Positions 23,778 through 35,737 of a DNA stretch of 64,000 bases are shown here, one piece after another. Position numbers and translations under genes: made by a program. How positions within the stretch are numbered: position 1 is the first letter of the stretch; each line of letters begins with the position of its first letter. Source of the DNA: Malania oleifera (Eukaryota; Streptophyta; Magnoliopsida; Santalales; Ximeniaceae). The notes beneath the pieces were generated by a model. That model made no database searches. It saw only the letters and a list, made by a program, of their open reading frames with translations, and had not been told where the DNA came from. The DNA lies in NCBI RefSeq assembly GCF_029873635.1, contig NC_080418.1:10988062-11052061 (forward strand), written 5' to 3'.

Positions 23778-26020
23778 TGTGATCCCAAGAGGAGGTGAAT
23801 TGAGATTTAATTTTTTTTTACTAATTTAAACATTTGTTAATTCACCATATATCATATCCCATTCAAAATAAAAGTGTGTATGTAAAATGAACAAGTAAAG
23901 AATGTGAATAGACAGGTGTGAAGCGTATCGCATTTAAATTAAATGTGTGTATGCAAATAATTATAATAATAAATAAACAAGTATATACATGAAAATTAAA
24001 GTGCAGTAAATAAATGAGATAAAGAGGGAGAGACACGATTTGTTATCAAAGTTCGACCAAACCAGCCTATGTCCCCGCCTTGGGCAAACCCCCAAGTATT
24101 CTACTAACTTGCTCACTTAAACAGGCGGAGTAAAAGCCATTTACACTTCACCTTATGGGGCGGAGTCTTCCCAACTCAATTATAGGGTTGAGCAACAATC
24201 GGTTCTCTTTACGAGGCAGAGTCACCTCAGCTCAATTACCAAGTTGAGCCAAACTAGTTTCTCCTTATGGGGCGGAGTCTCCCCAACTTAATTACAAGGT
24301 TGAGCCACAACAAGTTCTCCTTATGAGGTGGAGACATCTTAGTTTACTTTTCGGACGGAACCAAAACTCTCCTTACGGGGCGAAGTCTCCGTAGCTCACC
24401 TAATCAAGCTAGAGCCACATCGGTACACCTTACCGGACGGTGTATTCCTCTTTAGGCCACGCTTGGAATACAAAGATAATAAATTTTGTGTACAAATAAA
24501 ATGCTTTTGAAAAATAAGTAGGGATGTACACGTTGAAACTCTAATATGTACTCTCTAATGATATGAAATAAGTTTAGTAGAGTAAGATGCTATTTTCTCA
24601 AAAATATTTTTTGCAATTTTTGACTGAGATATATATGATAAAAGTTTCAGAGATTCGACCGTAATAAATATTTTTCCAAAATATTTTTCAATGAAAAGTG
24701 TAGGAGAATCTAGGGTTTGCTTTCGAATGATTTTTGCAAATATAAGATTTATATATGAAAGCTCAAATGTCATAAGGCTTTTCTAGTACCATATATATGA
24801 GTGTAAATATGTGCTTAAGCCTTTCAAAATCAACCCAAGAGTATTTTGTAAAATAAGAGATAGAAAGTAGAATAGTTTAAATATACTCTTGTTTTTGAAA
24901 GGATGAGTAGAAATCAATTTTTATGCAATGAAGGCTCCTTTAAATAATCTAAGCTCAAAGAAAAATGTTTTCTCCAATGAATATTTTCAAAAACAAGGTA
25001 TAGGAGAAAAACTCTATTTGATGCACTTAAAAAAAAAAAATATTTGTATTGAAATGATGGAGTGGAGCTTTTGATTTTGATTTAAAACGCCCAAAATATT
25101 TGAGAGAATTATTGGCTAATCAAAAGCTATTAATTGAAGTTATGAATGGGCTATTTATAGATTTTCTTAAAATCTGACCGTTTAGGGGCACACTCGTCAT
25201 TTTAAAATTGTTTAATAAAAAAATTAAGCATGTTTAGCATTGGAATTTCAAGCAACCTGAGAGGGTCGGTCGATTGACCTTAGGCGATTTTCAAAGCGTT
25301 TGATACTCGATCTACTAACACAATGCTTTGGTCGGCTGAGCATTGAAGGTTGGTTGACTGAACACTTTTTGTGCTTCTATGGACAGCCGATTGAGCTTTG
25401 AATATGGTTGGATAACAAGTTTTGGTCAACTGGTGAACGTACCGGTCGACTAGCATTAGAACACTTTTCAAATTTCCACAAACGTAGGTTGACTGAGGAA
25501 AGTGAAGTGGAAAAATGGTCGGTCGACTGAGCTTTGTAGAAATTTTAATTTCTGGCCTAAGGCTTGGTTGGTCGACCGGGCAAGTTTGAACGTGGAGGGT
25601 TAGGTCGACCGAGCTTAGTTAAAACCTAAGTATTAGCCCTGTGTTGACCTTGAAAATTTCCAACCCTATGATCATGAGTTTGACATTTTAAGTGAAGGGT
25701 TTTTTAAGAAAATTTTGGTTCCCTAAGGTTAGTTTGTGGTCAATTGAGCTTAGCATCATATCATGTGGAGCAGCATTATTATAAAAAAAATATAAACTAA
25801 ATGCAATTACAAATCAAATGATATGAATATCTTTTTCTTCTTTACTCTTCTGATTCTTCATGGAATATGCCAGACAATATATTCTTTAAGTCCTTCGGGC
25901 TTTCATTTCTCCTTTATGCCATGTGTATGCTGAATCATAAACCTGTTCAAATACTAAGTGCACACTGAGATATGAGTGGTTTGTCAAAATCAAAATGGGA
26001 TCGAACTCAAAAAGTAAACA
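23778..26020 (-). mobile_element. 3' LTR of a Sirevirus-like Copia element (minus strand)
   Basis: On the minus strand it starts TGTTTACTTTTTGAGTTCGATCCC at 26020 and ends CACCTCCTCTTGGGATCACA at 23778, length 2,243 bp. A purine-rich tract (AAAAAGAGAGAGAT on the minus strand) precedes the start. A minus-strand TATAAATA box is at 25152-25159. Upstream of it on that strand (25262-25640) is a cluster of GGTCGACCGA-like motifs. Downstream (about 24150-24400) a 60-70 bp unit with CTCCTTATGGGGCGGAGTCT and AAGGTTGAGCCACAAC repeats about four times. Confidence 0.82.
24150..24400 (-). repeat. Local tandem repeat in the R/U5 part of the LTR
   Basis: About four diverged copies of a 60-70 bp unit built on TTATGGGGCGGAGTCT ... 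CCAACTYAATTACAAGGTTGAGCC. Visible by eye near 24152, 24207, 24261 and 24318. Confidence 0.65.
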
Positions 26021-26422
26021 ATCTCTCTCTTTTTGATGATGACAAACACATGAGAGCAAAATGGTTGTAGCCTGCAAATGCTCACCCTTACAATATGCAT
26101 AACTTAAAGATAAATCATGAAACTTAAGCATATTCAAAAAAGAAGACATTACAATTTAATCATACATTTAGATTTAGCATTAAGGCACAAACACTCATCC
26201 TATTTAAGTGTTAAAAAATGTAGGGAGTATGAAAAGATTGACAACATTTTACTCAAATAATTCTCCCCCTTTTGGCATCAGCAAAAGGGCTAAGCTTAAG
26301 AATAAAAAGGCATTTGAGTAATTAAAGCAAATTTAGCTTAAAATATAACTCCCTTTATTTGATATAAAACTTGGGCATTTGAAAGCATTTTCATTGATGT
26401 TTTGAAAAATTTTGCAAGTAAG
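26021..26422 (-). mobile_element. Internal 3' end of the same Sirevirus-like element
   Basis: Contains Sirevirus-type sequence near the polypurine tract. On the minus strand, TGCCAAAAGGGGGAG near 26270 and CATCAAAAAGAGAGAG at the LTR border. No pol coding remains before the Athila-like LTR starts at 26423. Confidence 0.65.
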
Positions 26423-27496
26423 TGATTACGCGCTTAAATTGCGTAATTAAGTACTTTAATTCATGCATTGGGGTTTATATTTTTAATTAAATACCTAATT
26501 ACTCTCAATATTTTAACACGGTGTCCTATTTATAATATTTGGGTTTTATTAAGCAATTTATGAATTTTTGACATTTTTTATCGTAGGAAAATTATTAGGA
26601 GCTAAAACCGGTACCAGTTCGTAATTCATGCAAACTTTTTCTGTCCGAACTCCGATCGAGACGATTCTAAATTTTGGAGAAAGATGAGAAGATTATCTAC
26701 AATTTATGTGTTTTGAGATTTGAGAGAAATGGGCTCTAAGATGGCCAAAATAATCCTCGTTCTCTAAGAATAAAATGAAGAAGAAAGAAGAAAAGGGAAG
26801 CAAAAGAAAAAAAAAGAAAAAAGAAAAAAGAAAAAAGAAAAAAGAAAAAGCTACCTGATGTGACCCGACTACATTCTAAGAATAAAATGAAGAAGAAAGA
26901 ATAAAAGGGAAGCAAAATAAAAAAAAAAAGAAAAAAGAAAAAAGAAAAACCTACCTGATGTGACCCGACCATGCAGCCGGGTCTAGACATTCTCTTGGTG
27001 CACACTAGTAGGGCTTGCCTCCCTTCTCCCTTTATATTCTCTTTTTTCTCTCCAATGCCAGGGCCCCTCTTCATTATTCTCTCCTTCCTTTTCCTTCCTC
27101 CCTTCTTCCTCTTCTTCTCTCCTTCTTCCTTTCCCTTCTCTTCCCTTTCTCTTTCCCTTTCTGCTGTCAACCGAAGCCTCACCCTTTCAACTCTCTTCTC
27201 CTTCTCTTTCTCTCCCTTACTCTTTCCTTCCCTGGCTTTTACAAAAAGGCCTCCCACTCGAGCGAATCTTCCTTTGCTGCTTCGCCGTGTGCTGCTCCTG
27301 AAGCCGTGAAGATCCTCACGGCCTGCTCCTCTCCTCTTGGTTGTTGCTGCAGCTCAAGAATCTCCCAGACCCGAGGCTCCTTGCTGCGTGTTCTCCCTAT
27401 GGTCTGCTCCCATCTGTTGCCCGCTCTCCGTCTTCTCCCCAGCCTACTACAGCACCCGAGACCTACAGTTGCTACATCACTCATGGTCCAGCCATC

Positions 27497-27543
<47 letters not shown>

Positions 27544-28356
27544 TTTTTTCTTTAGTTTTTTTTGTTCCTGCCTCTAAATAATTGAATAATTGCTATGTTT
27601 TGTAAGCAGAATTTTTATTAAAGTTTCAATTTTTAATTCTTGTTTGATTATTATCATTTAAATCAAGTAATTTCTCTTGTCTTATTTAACATTATCATTA
27701 TACTTAACTTGCTTGGGTTATTTTTCTTTATTTATTAAAGTTTGGTTTGGTTTCTTGAGAGAAAAAAAAAAGAGCATAAAATTCAAAAAGAAAAAAAAAA
27801 TTCTATAGGATTTAAATTTGCCGTTTTGTTTTAAGATTAAATTGTGTTGGGTCTTCTTTAAATTAAGGGCAGTTTAGCTAAAGTTCAAATTTTTATTTTG
27901 CTTTTAGTTATCGTTAATTGTTAGGAAGCTAATTTTTGTTCTTACTTGCGTTAAAATTTATTTCTTTTTGTGTTTGATTGAGTTTTTTCTAATTGCATGT
28001 TTAATTTAAATAATAAAGTTATTATCTTTAGTTTTTATTCCGAAGTTCAACACGTGTTCCAATTATTGTTCGGTTGTTAACATAGGATTTCCGTTTCTCG
28101 TTTTAAATTCAGTGCATGTTAGGATTTAGAATTTAAATTGCAAGTTTGTTTAATTTATCAAAAGAAAATCTCAACATCCTGAAAAACCCGAACCTAAACT
28201 GTGTTCAGTGACTTTTTATTTTCGATTGGAACTACGCAGAATTTGATATTAAACTGCATTTCCTGAGGAGATGATCTGACCTTTGGGCTAAATATTATAC
28301 GACATAACTTCTATACTTAGGATAGCTTTCGAGCATCTCATTTTTTGAGTGAGTCA
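26423..28356 (+). mobile_element. 5' LTR of an Athila-like gag-only (TR-GAG-type) element
   Basis: Starts TGATTACG, ends GAGTGAGTCA, 1,934 bp. The 3' partner begins at 47078 and shares the (CT)n block, the GTCAACCGAAGCC and CGGCCTGCTCCTCTCCTC stretches and the T-rich 3' half. Two A-rich direct repeats of about 120 bp occur at 26765-26860 and 26880-26960, each including AAGAATAAAATGAAGAAGAAAG and ending CTACCTGATGTGACCCG; the 3' LTR has only one. (TC)n lies at about 27503-27542. The K/E-rich and S/P-rich ORFs in this LTR are low-complexity artefacts. Confidence 0.88.
26760..26975 (+). repeat. Duplicated A-rich block inside the 5' LTR
   Basis: Two adjacent copies each run from TCTAAGAATAAAATGAAG through an A-rich GAAAAAAG section to CTACCTGATGTGACCCG. 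The 3' LTR at 47078 (near 47420-47490) carries one copy only. Confidence 0.75.
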
Positions 28357-28362
28357 AGTTTT

Positions 28363-28380
28363 TGGCGCCATTGCCGGGGA
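28363..28380 (+). other. Primer binding site (Athila type)
   Basis: TGGCGCCATTGCCGGGGA begins 6 bases after the LTR end. This is the tRNA-Asp-type site typical of Athila-related Gypsy elements. Confidence 0.85.
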
Positions 28381-28488
28381 ATGTTGGTTTTAGTCTCAAA
28401 TTAGTGTTTTTCCCGTCATTTTAATTAGTCTCATGAAAAAGAAAAAAAAAGAAGAAAAAAGAGTTGAGCTTTGAAAAAAAAAAAAATT

Positions 28489-28574
28489 ATGGCTGTAGTT
28501 GCACCACACACTCTTATGAATTTTTTGTAGCTTCAATACACAACTGCACCATCTTACACTACTTTACCTAATGA
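28489..28574 (+). pseudogene. gag, segment 1 (N-terminus) of the TR-GAG-type element
   Basis: The ATG at 28489 opens MAVVAPHTLMNFL, a stop (TAG), then LQYTTAPSYTTLPND, and the frame is cut by the LINE. After the LINE the same frame resumes (PNDEFNFMMQRGRK) because the target duplication ACCTAATGAC is present on both sides. The stop sits in a TTGTAGCTT context consistent with CAG to TAG. Confidence 0.75.
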
Positions 28575-28576
28575 CA

Positions 28577-28697
<121 letters not shown>

Positions 28698-28945
28698 GTA
28701 AAAGAGGGCAGCACCTCCTAAACTTTATTAGAAAACCCCTCACTTATGGCGGAGGAAAACCGTGGTTAATTTTGAGACTTTGGGACAACATAAGCAAATT
28801 CCAAGACCCTAAAACTAACTTAACCAACATAAACCAAACCAAAGAACCAAACACCAGCAACCAAAAAAACTAAGAAACTAAACCACTAAAAGTGTAATAA
28901 CACAAAGCATCATGAGCGCAAAGAAAGAAAACTCAACAAGTCCAA

Positions 28946-30240
28946 TCAAATCATTCCCCTAACTTGTTGAGGAAGATCATCTTGGCAACTATATGATCTA
29001 GAAATACCAGATTCACCCTGTTTGGCAAAGAAATCTGTACTTTTATTCGCCTCCCTGTAAACATGTTCCACTTTGAACTGTATATCTCTTAATGCTAGCA
29101 TAAGTTCTTCCCACAAATCCCATAAGTTCCAAACCGAGCACTTCCCATAATTTATCCACTGAACCAACAAAGCAGAGTCACATGCAATCTCCACTTGATC
29201 AATTCCGAGATCTTTGCACAAATTAATCCCTAAAATAATCGCCTTCAATTCAACAATATTATTTGTTCCATAACCCAATAATGAGGAAAAAGCTATTTTA
29301 AATAAACCTTTTTCATCTCTTATCACGCCTCCACCACCACAATTCCTTAGGTTACCTTTACAGCTCCCATCCACATTCAATTTAACCCAACCAATCCCAG
29401 GTTTACACCATCTGACTACACGAGGAAGACGAACCCCCATATTTATTACTTGAATATCCAAAGCATGAAAGACTGCAATATCCGTGCAAGAAGTAGGTGC
29501 ACATTTATTTAACTTGTATGAAATGAATCTCAACGAATATTTAATATCTAGCCATACAGTTCTCACCGAATCATGAATTGATTCCATCCTGGCTCTACAT
29601 AGATGAGTCCAGAGTCTCCAAATGATGAGACTAGGTATAAGACCTACCAAAATGCCTAACTGTGAGGTCTGCCTTGCACAACTAAACCAGACATTAATTC
29701 TACCTTTCCAAGTACTCATTGCCATACAACTAACACCCAACGCCACTGCTACTTTTTTCCATACCTCCTGAGCAAAAGACCCGGTGCAAAACACATGGTT
29801 TAGAGATCTAATCTTGGCATTTGAACAAAAATCACATCGGGTTACCATCTGGACACCTACTTCTTTAATACGAGTATCAACCAGAAGACAAGCAAACCAA
29901 GACTTCCACATACAAATTGACACCCTTTTTGGCAACATAGGATGCCAGATCCATTTTGCAACCGAGAATTCCTTTTTATGCTCCCTTATAATTTCCCAAG
30001 CACTTGCTGTGGTGAATTTCCCATCTGTTGAAGGTTCCCAAATTATTGTGTTTGGACCCTCCTTGCAAGAAATAGCAGAGTTCATTACTTCCTCAGTTTG
30101 ATCTTCACCCAATAGATCCACTAATAAATCAATATTCTACCCATCTCTATCCCAACAATCTTGAGTTCGAAGCTTATGGTTACTGATTTCTTGAACCTTA
30201 GCACAAAGGGGCCGGAGGCTAACCAACGATCAAACCAGAA
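28946..30240 (-). pseudogene. LINE ORF2 C-terminus: zf-RVT and RNase H domain
   Basis: The minus-strand ORF at 30121-28946 (391 codons) has a zf-RVT-type region (TASAWEIIREHKKEFSVAKW, then CMWKSWFACLLVDTRIKEVG and CDFCSNAKIRSLNHVF). An RNase H fold follows with the acidic residues visible in LNVDGSCKGN, VELKAIILGI and IACDSALLVQW. The final catalytic region reads ANKSTDFFAKQG in place of the usual ANxxADxLAK. Upstream, to 30240, the frame continues as FWFDRWLASGP after one frameshift in a C run. It is part of a dead LINE. Confidence 0.85.
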
Positions 30241-30246
30241 AGAAGC

Positions 30247-32502
30247 TGTTAGAAAAGGTGTATTCCCAAGAGGGGGGGGGGTGAATTGGAGTTTTAACCT
30301 TTCTTCCTAGGTTCAACTAATCCTACAATCAGTATTACACAAACCTAGGGTCTTTCTATGCAATTCCAAATGCGTATATAAAAATGATGTGGAAATTAAA
30401 TCGAACACATCATTTACACCATAACATACATGTACGGTAAATATAAAGTACATAAATATAAACAAGGCACACGATATGTTATCGGGGTTCGGCCAACTGT
30501 GCCTACGTCCCCGCCTCTAGCTCGCAAGCCAGAGGATTCCACTAATAGCTCACTTAAGGGTGGAGAGGCACCATTTAAAACTAGGTCAAATTAACATAGG
30601 GTTGACCTCAACCTTAACCAGGTCAATTAGCGGGGCTGACCTCAACCTACACGCCTTAACAGGACGATGCACCTAACTTTCCTAACCAGGTCTAAGCCAA
30701 TCTGGGACTATTCTAGGTTAGTCTCCCTTTTCAGGCCCATGCTTGGAAAATACAACAGATGTGTATTACAATCAAATGGTATAATGATTGTGCTTTCGTG
30801 TAAAGCATATATGTACTCAAATGCGCGGAATAACATACACCACAATATGATTAAATATGTAAGATCAATGTGGTCTGGATAGTTCAACTCTCAAAAGTAT
30901 TTTCTATATGTGTAATGCGTACGTGAGAGTGACAAACAAGCAATCTTTGTATCACAAAATATTCAGCAAATAAGTTCACACAAAGATGTCAAGTCTCAAA
31001 TATTTCAATCAGTAGGATATCTCAAGCATGTAAGTATCAAATGATGTATATGCTTGATTTGCAAAAGATGTGTAATCTTTGTATTCAAAAAATAATGTAT
31101 GAGTGAGTGAAAATTGCAACAAAGATCACTATCACAAACAAAAATATCTTTTCACAAATATATCAATATAAATCACACAAGATATTTGAGTATGTTTTGA
31201 AAATGATTTTGCATCCCAAAGACAAATACAAGCTTCCTAAGATATTGCAACACAAATGCAATACTCAGAAGCATAAGCAAGTCTTCTTAGGATAGGCTTA
31301 TTAGCAAAAGCCCCCTAAAAGCACTTAGGTTTAGCTCTCGTAAAAATCGAATCAATCAATCAAGAGAGGGAGAGCAAACCTATTTAGACTAACACTCAAT
31401 CAACTTACAAAGGGTTTAATTAGAATGGGAAGGTAAGTATGAGTGTAGGAGGCTCAAATATGAGTATTATAAGATTTGGAAATTTCAGAGAATTTCTCCT
31501 AATCAAAGTGGCTAATCCATCCTAATTTTCTCAAATGATCTTATATATATAGGCATAGGAGAAAAAATGACCGTTGGGGACCTATATGGTATTATTAAGA
31601 AAGTTTAATGATGTTTAAAACATTTTAATCCTGTTTGAAAAATATTTAATTGCGGTAAAAATCAGGGCAACCTGAGAGGTCCAGTTGACTAAAATAAGTT
31701 CGGTCGACCAAGTCTCATATGGTTCGGTCGATCAGGGGACTTTTGAACTGAGGGCTCGGTCGACTAAGAGAGAGCGATTTCCCAATTTTTTGAGGTTCGG
31801 TCGACCAAACCATTTTGAACTGGCTGGTTTGGTCGACCAGACCATTGGGATTTCTCCCGAGGACCCTCGGTCAACCAGGTAGTTGGAGTACATTTTTGTC
31901 TTGGTCGACCAGATGGTCAAACTTTTAACCCTATGGGGTTTCAGTCGACCAGGAGTTTTTAAACTACCTGGTTCGGTCGACCAGGGCCTTGGTCAACTAT
32001 TGACCCAGACCTGGTTCGGCCGACCAGGGCAGAATGAACTGCCTGGTTCGGTCGACCGAAAGTGCACCAAGTGTGCATTTCGGTCCCGTTTTGAGACATA
32101 CAAACCCTATTCAAGTGCCTAACAAACATATGTGCAAATGTATATGTACTAGGGTCATTTGGGGTCCAATTTGAAGACACTAAAATAGTTCGGTGTCGGT
32201 CGACCTTCGGTCGAATGAAGGGAAAGCTTAAGGTCCTTTCTTATTCACGGTTTGTTTGAGCTTACGTATTATCATACATGTGATGTGTGTGAGCTCATTA
32301 CAAACCAGAGCCCTATTTACTATTACAGACCAATTAAATGAAATATATTACAACATTGAATAGAAATTGCTCTTCAGGTTTTACTTGCTTTGTGCACATC
32401 TTGATTTTAACACTCTTCATTCGTGCACAAAAACTCAAACACCCATTAGTTGCAATGAGTATTTGTCATAATCAAAACTGGGCGTGACCTATAAGGTCAA
32501 CA
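30247..32502 (-). mobile_element. Solo LTR of a Sirevirus-like Copia family, inside the LINE
   Basis: On the minus strand it starts TGTTGACCTTATAGGTC at 32502 and ends CCCTCTTGGGAATACACC then TTTTCTAACA at 30247; 2,256 bp. Flanks GAAGC (30242-30246) and GAAGT (32503-32507) are a target-site duplication with one mismatch. Removing the LTR and one flank joins the LINE frame as TSFWFDRWL, confirming the insertion. A TATATATA box lies near 31541-31553 on the minus strand, downstream of a 13-14 copy cluster of TTCGGTCGACCA motifs (31679-32206). Confidence 0.92.
31679..32206 (-). promoter_or_regulatory. Cluster of TTCGGTCGACCGAA-type near-palindromes in U3
   Basis: Motif starts at 31679 (weak), 31699, 31723, 31755, 31796, 31828, 31866, 31900, 31940, 31972, 31988, 32015, 32047 and 32195. 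The core is GGTCGACC; the copy at 32047 is the full palindrome TTCGGTCGACCGAA. Spacing is mostly 32-41 bp. Probably a multimerised factor-binding site upstream of the LTR TATA box (inference). Confidence 0.75.
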
Positions 32503-32507
32503 GAAGT

Positions 32508-32780
32508 CGACCCTTCTTTAATTCGAACACGGACATGCTCTAAAACTTTAGGAATCACACGAACAATCAATCTCCAAAATCTGGTTCCTTTCTCTAGTTT
32601 CATTTCTCTCAAGTGGTGTTTCTTATACAAATACTTGGCTTTAAAGAATTGAGTCCACAGATTATCCATAGTTAACAATCTCCGCACAAACTTCATATGC
32701 AATGATTTATTTACCTCCTCCAAATCCCTAACACCCAAACCACCCTCACAAACAAGCTTACATATATTATACCAGGAACA
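32508..32780 (-). pseudogene. LINE ORF2 fragment upstream of the solo LTR
   Basis: The minus-strand frame VNKSLHMKFVRRLLTMDNLW and KGTRFWRLIVRVIP is the linker between RT and zf-RVT in plant L1-type LINEs. It continues across the solo LTR into FWFDRWL. Confidence 0.75.
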
Positions 32781-32818
32781 CTAATTCCTTTTCCTTTTTT
32801 TTTTTTTACCTAATGACG

Positions 32819-33828
32819 AATTTAATTTCATGATGCAGCGCGGGAGGAAGTCATTGCTACCTAAATTTTACATGACAAAATCTGAGTGCCCTTATCGGCA
32901 CCTGACGGAGTTTGAGTTGACTTACAATATTTTTTTCTCTCGTAGTAGAACTGATGAATATACTCTGCGTTTATTTCTTGCCTTTTTGAAGGATAGGGCG
33001 CAGGTGTGATTTAATTCTTTGAGACCTCACCTTACTCTATCTCTAATTGGGCTGATATGGAGCATGAATTTCTGCATAAGTTTTGTCCCTCATAGAGAAC
33101 TCAATTTTTGCAAGAACAGATCATTTAGTTTATGCAGAAGGGTGATGAGACTTTTCAGGCTTGCTGGGAGAGGTTCAAGGATATGCTAAGTACTTGTCCA
33201 AATCACGGGTTTGAATCATGGAGTTTAGTTAATTGTTTCTATACAACTCTTACTCCTGATTGCAAGCACTTTCTCTGGATCATGTGCAATGGAGAACTCT
33301 TCAGAAAGTAACCAGATCAGACACTATCATTTTTGAGTACCTAGCTGAAAGTTTCCCACAATGGAATACATGATACAATCAGGCACCCATGACAGTACAA
33401 CTTATCAGCATAATCAGTGGTGGGGATAAATATAAGCCAACATATTATCCAGTCACTCTTCCACCGCAATATTATCCACAATAGATCCTTTAGAGCTGTG
33501 CGCCGTCAGGATTTCAATCTAATGCAACACTTGCTCCACCGGCGATGTCTCTTGGGGATGCCTTCCACTAGTTCATGAAAATTCAAATCAATTAGTATAC
33601 TCTAGAAATAAATGAATTGTTTGACACCACTAATGCGGTGAGCATGCAGTTGGATATTTTAGGAAAAGGGGAATTTTTAATGGAACCTCAGGCTAGTCCT
33701 CAAGAATACCAGTAGCAACAACAAAAAATACATAATGTTTTTCTTGAGATACTGGAGGCCACCATTACTTCGATAAGTAGGAAAGAAGTTTCCCAACTTG
33801 AGATGCTCATTGATATATAACAAGTTGT
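32819..33828 (+). pseudogene. gag, segment 2 (main Retrotrans_gag domain)
   Basis: This resumes segment 1 in frame. The Athila-type gag core is recognisable: PYRHLTEFELTYNIF, TLRLFLAFLKDRAQV (stop) FNSLRP, NWADMEHEFLHKFCPS (stop) RTQFLQEQII (stop) FMQKGDETFQACWERFKDML, CPNHGFESW. Several stops stand where Trp or Gln is usual, and there is at least one frameshift after FNSLRP. The segment ends at the target duplication GTTGT, where the Copia element at 33829 begins. Function when alive: capsid protein. Confidence 0.85.
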
Positions 33829-35675
33829 TGTTGGCCTAGCTAGGCTTACAACTCTTGATTTTGATGATAACAAAGTAAGGTTATCTAACGTGTTTCCAAG
33901 TGATACTATTTCAGGCAAAGGTAATTAGCTCAAACTACAAATGCCATATCTTAAAAGCTTACAAGGATCAAGGAACAAGGAAAGCAGCACATAAAGTGAT
34001 CCATAATGAAAGCTTAGAGAAGTCTGAAAAATCCAATATCAGTGACACAAAGAACTCAAAGCAAAGAAGTGTCTCAAAGCAAAGAAAGTGTCAAATTTTT
34101 TTTTAGAACAAAGCTTTGTAAGTACTTCGAGTAAATTCAAATATGATTTTTCATTTTGAAGCTTATTAGGCAAAGAGACATGGAGACCTTAGTTTAAGTC
34201 TTGGAACATGTTTTTCAAAGTTAAACAAGTTTATATTCCAAGATTAATTAAGCAAAAATGAGAGAGATAAAAATGTATTTAAAAGAAGGAAAAGTCTGTT
34301 GGACAGACGTTTGGCAAGTTTAAAGGAAATTATTTAAATAGACGGAAGCTAGACAGACGACTGCTAGTGACAAATGAGACGCTTGTGTGTGTTTTGCTAG
34401 CCGACTACCAACATTCTGAATGATTTTTTAACTGAGTTGATTAGTGACAAATGACTGCCACCTTGAGGACAGCCGATTGCCACCTTTCTGTCTATGAAAT
34501 GTATGCATGAAATATATGGACAGAGGATTGCTAGAGAGCACACAGTCGTTTGACTCGCGGAAATATTCAAATTTCTCAACCAATATATTTTTAAATGTTC
34601 AATTACTTGAAGCCCAAATTATTTTAAAACTTGGACCATACTCCAAGTAAACTTGAGGAACAAGTAAGAAACTTTTTTACATCTATAAATACCCTCAAGA
34701 TACATTGATTTACACACTAAGAAATCCATTCAGCAATCAAACTCTCTCTCAAAGCATTCTGAAATTCTGAAAGCTCTTTGCTGTTCACACCATTCATGAA
34801 ATTCTTAAAAGCTCTACTGATTATCTCATTGATATTGCGCTTCAATTGTTAATTATTTCATCCATTGAAAGATTCCTACAATGATAAAATTCTAGAGCTT
34901 CAATTTGAATTTCTTATTGTGAATTTACTGAAGTATATAGTTTTCAATCTGTACTAATCAGCTCTTGAGGAGCAAGTTCTTGTACACCTTGCTTTAAATC
35001 TTCATAACAGATTGATAGATGGTCCGAGAGTTGAATCGTTGACCAAACAAGGGGATATTGTTTAGAAAAGGTGGGCTTTAGCCTTAACAAAGGAGTGTTG
35101 TAATCGGTATTGTTTCGCCTGGTAAAGGAACATGATAGTGAATCCTTTGGTAGTTTTGCCAAGGGCAAGGACGTAGGCTGTGTTGAAGCCGAACCTCATA
35201 AAACCTTGTGTTCTTATTTCTTCCCTACTCTTTACTTTTCAGAAAAGTTTATAAATCATGTGGATGCTTTATTAAATTCTGAATTCTAAGTGTTTCGTTG
35301 TTAAATAGACCAGAAGGTAATTTGTTTTGGGTTGATCAACATTGATTGCGGAAACCGAACGGGACTACGTTGGTTGATTATCTTTAACTTATTAATCTGA
35401 AAGTTTATTTAAAAGCTGAACATTGGGAAGAAGTGAGTTTGTGATTATTGACATAGGGCTTATACAAGTTCAGCAAAGTTTCACATTGATACAGGGCTGT
35501 TGATTACAAGGAATAAGTGATTGATTATCTTATTTTTGTTGTGATTACTTTGAATTAACTTTGTGATTGTGTTTTGAGTATTAATTATTGTCATAACACA
35601 AAAGAATTAAAAAAGGGAGGAATAAAATTTTTAAATCCCAATTCACCCCCTCTTGGGAAAGCTATTCCAATTTCA
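33829..35675 (+). mobile_element. 5' LTR of the Sirevirus-like Copia
   Basis: Starts TGTTGGCCTAG, ends CCAATTTCA, 1,847 bp, matched by 38546-42615 minus its nested insert. TATAAAT at 34684-34690. Short ACAGACGACTGCCA-like motifs recur at about 34303, 34350, 34402, 34462, 34519 and 34544, upstream of the TATA box. Confidence 0.92.
34684..34690 (+). promoter_or_regulatory. TATA box of the Copia 5' LTR
   Basis: TATAAAT in CATCTATAAATACCCTC, conserved in the 3' LTR copies. Confidence 0.6.
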
Positions 35676-35677
35676 AT

Positions 35678-35690
35678 TGGTATTAGAGCC
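35678..35690 (+). other. Primer binding site (initiator Met tRNA type)
   Basis: TGGTATTAGAGCC, two bases after the LTR end; one base differs from the standard TGGTATCAGAGC. Confidence 0.85.
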
Positions 35691-35737
35691 TAATTATTGT
35701 AATTCCTAACAAGAAACTATAAAAAGATCAAATATAA

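Noticed and set aside
26736..27581. Overlapping ORFs up to 188 codons in the 26423 LTR (and 47418-47890)
   Set aside because: They translate the low-complexity CT-rich LTR and occur in both LTRs on both strands; not genes.
31685..32122. ORFs in the GGTCGACC array
   Set aside because: Repeated VDQ/RPN-type peptides on both strands come from the motif repeats.
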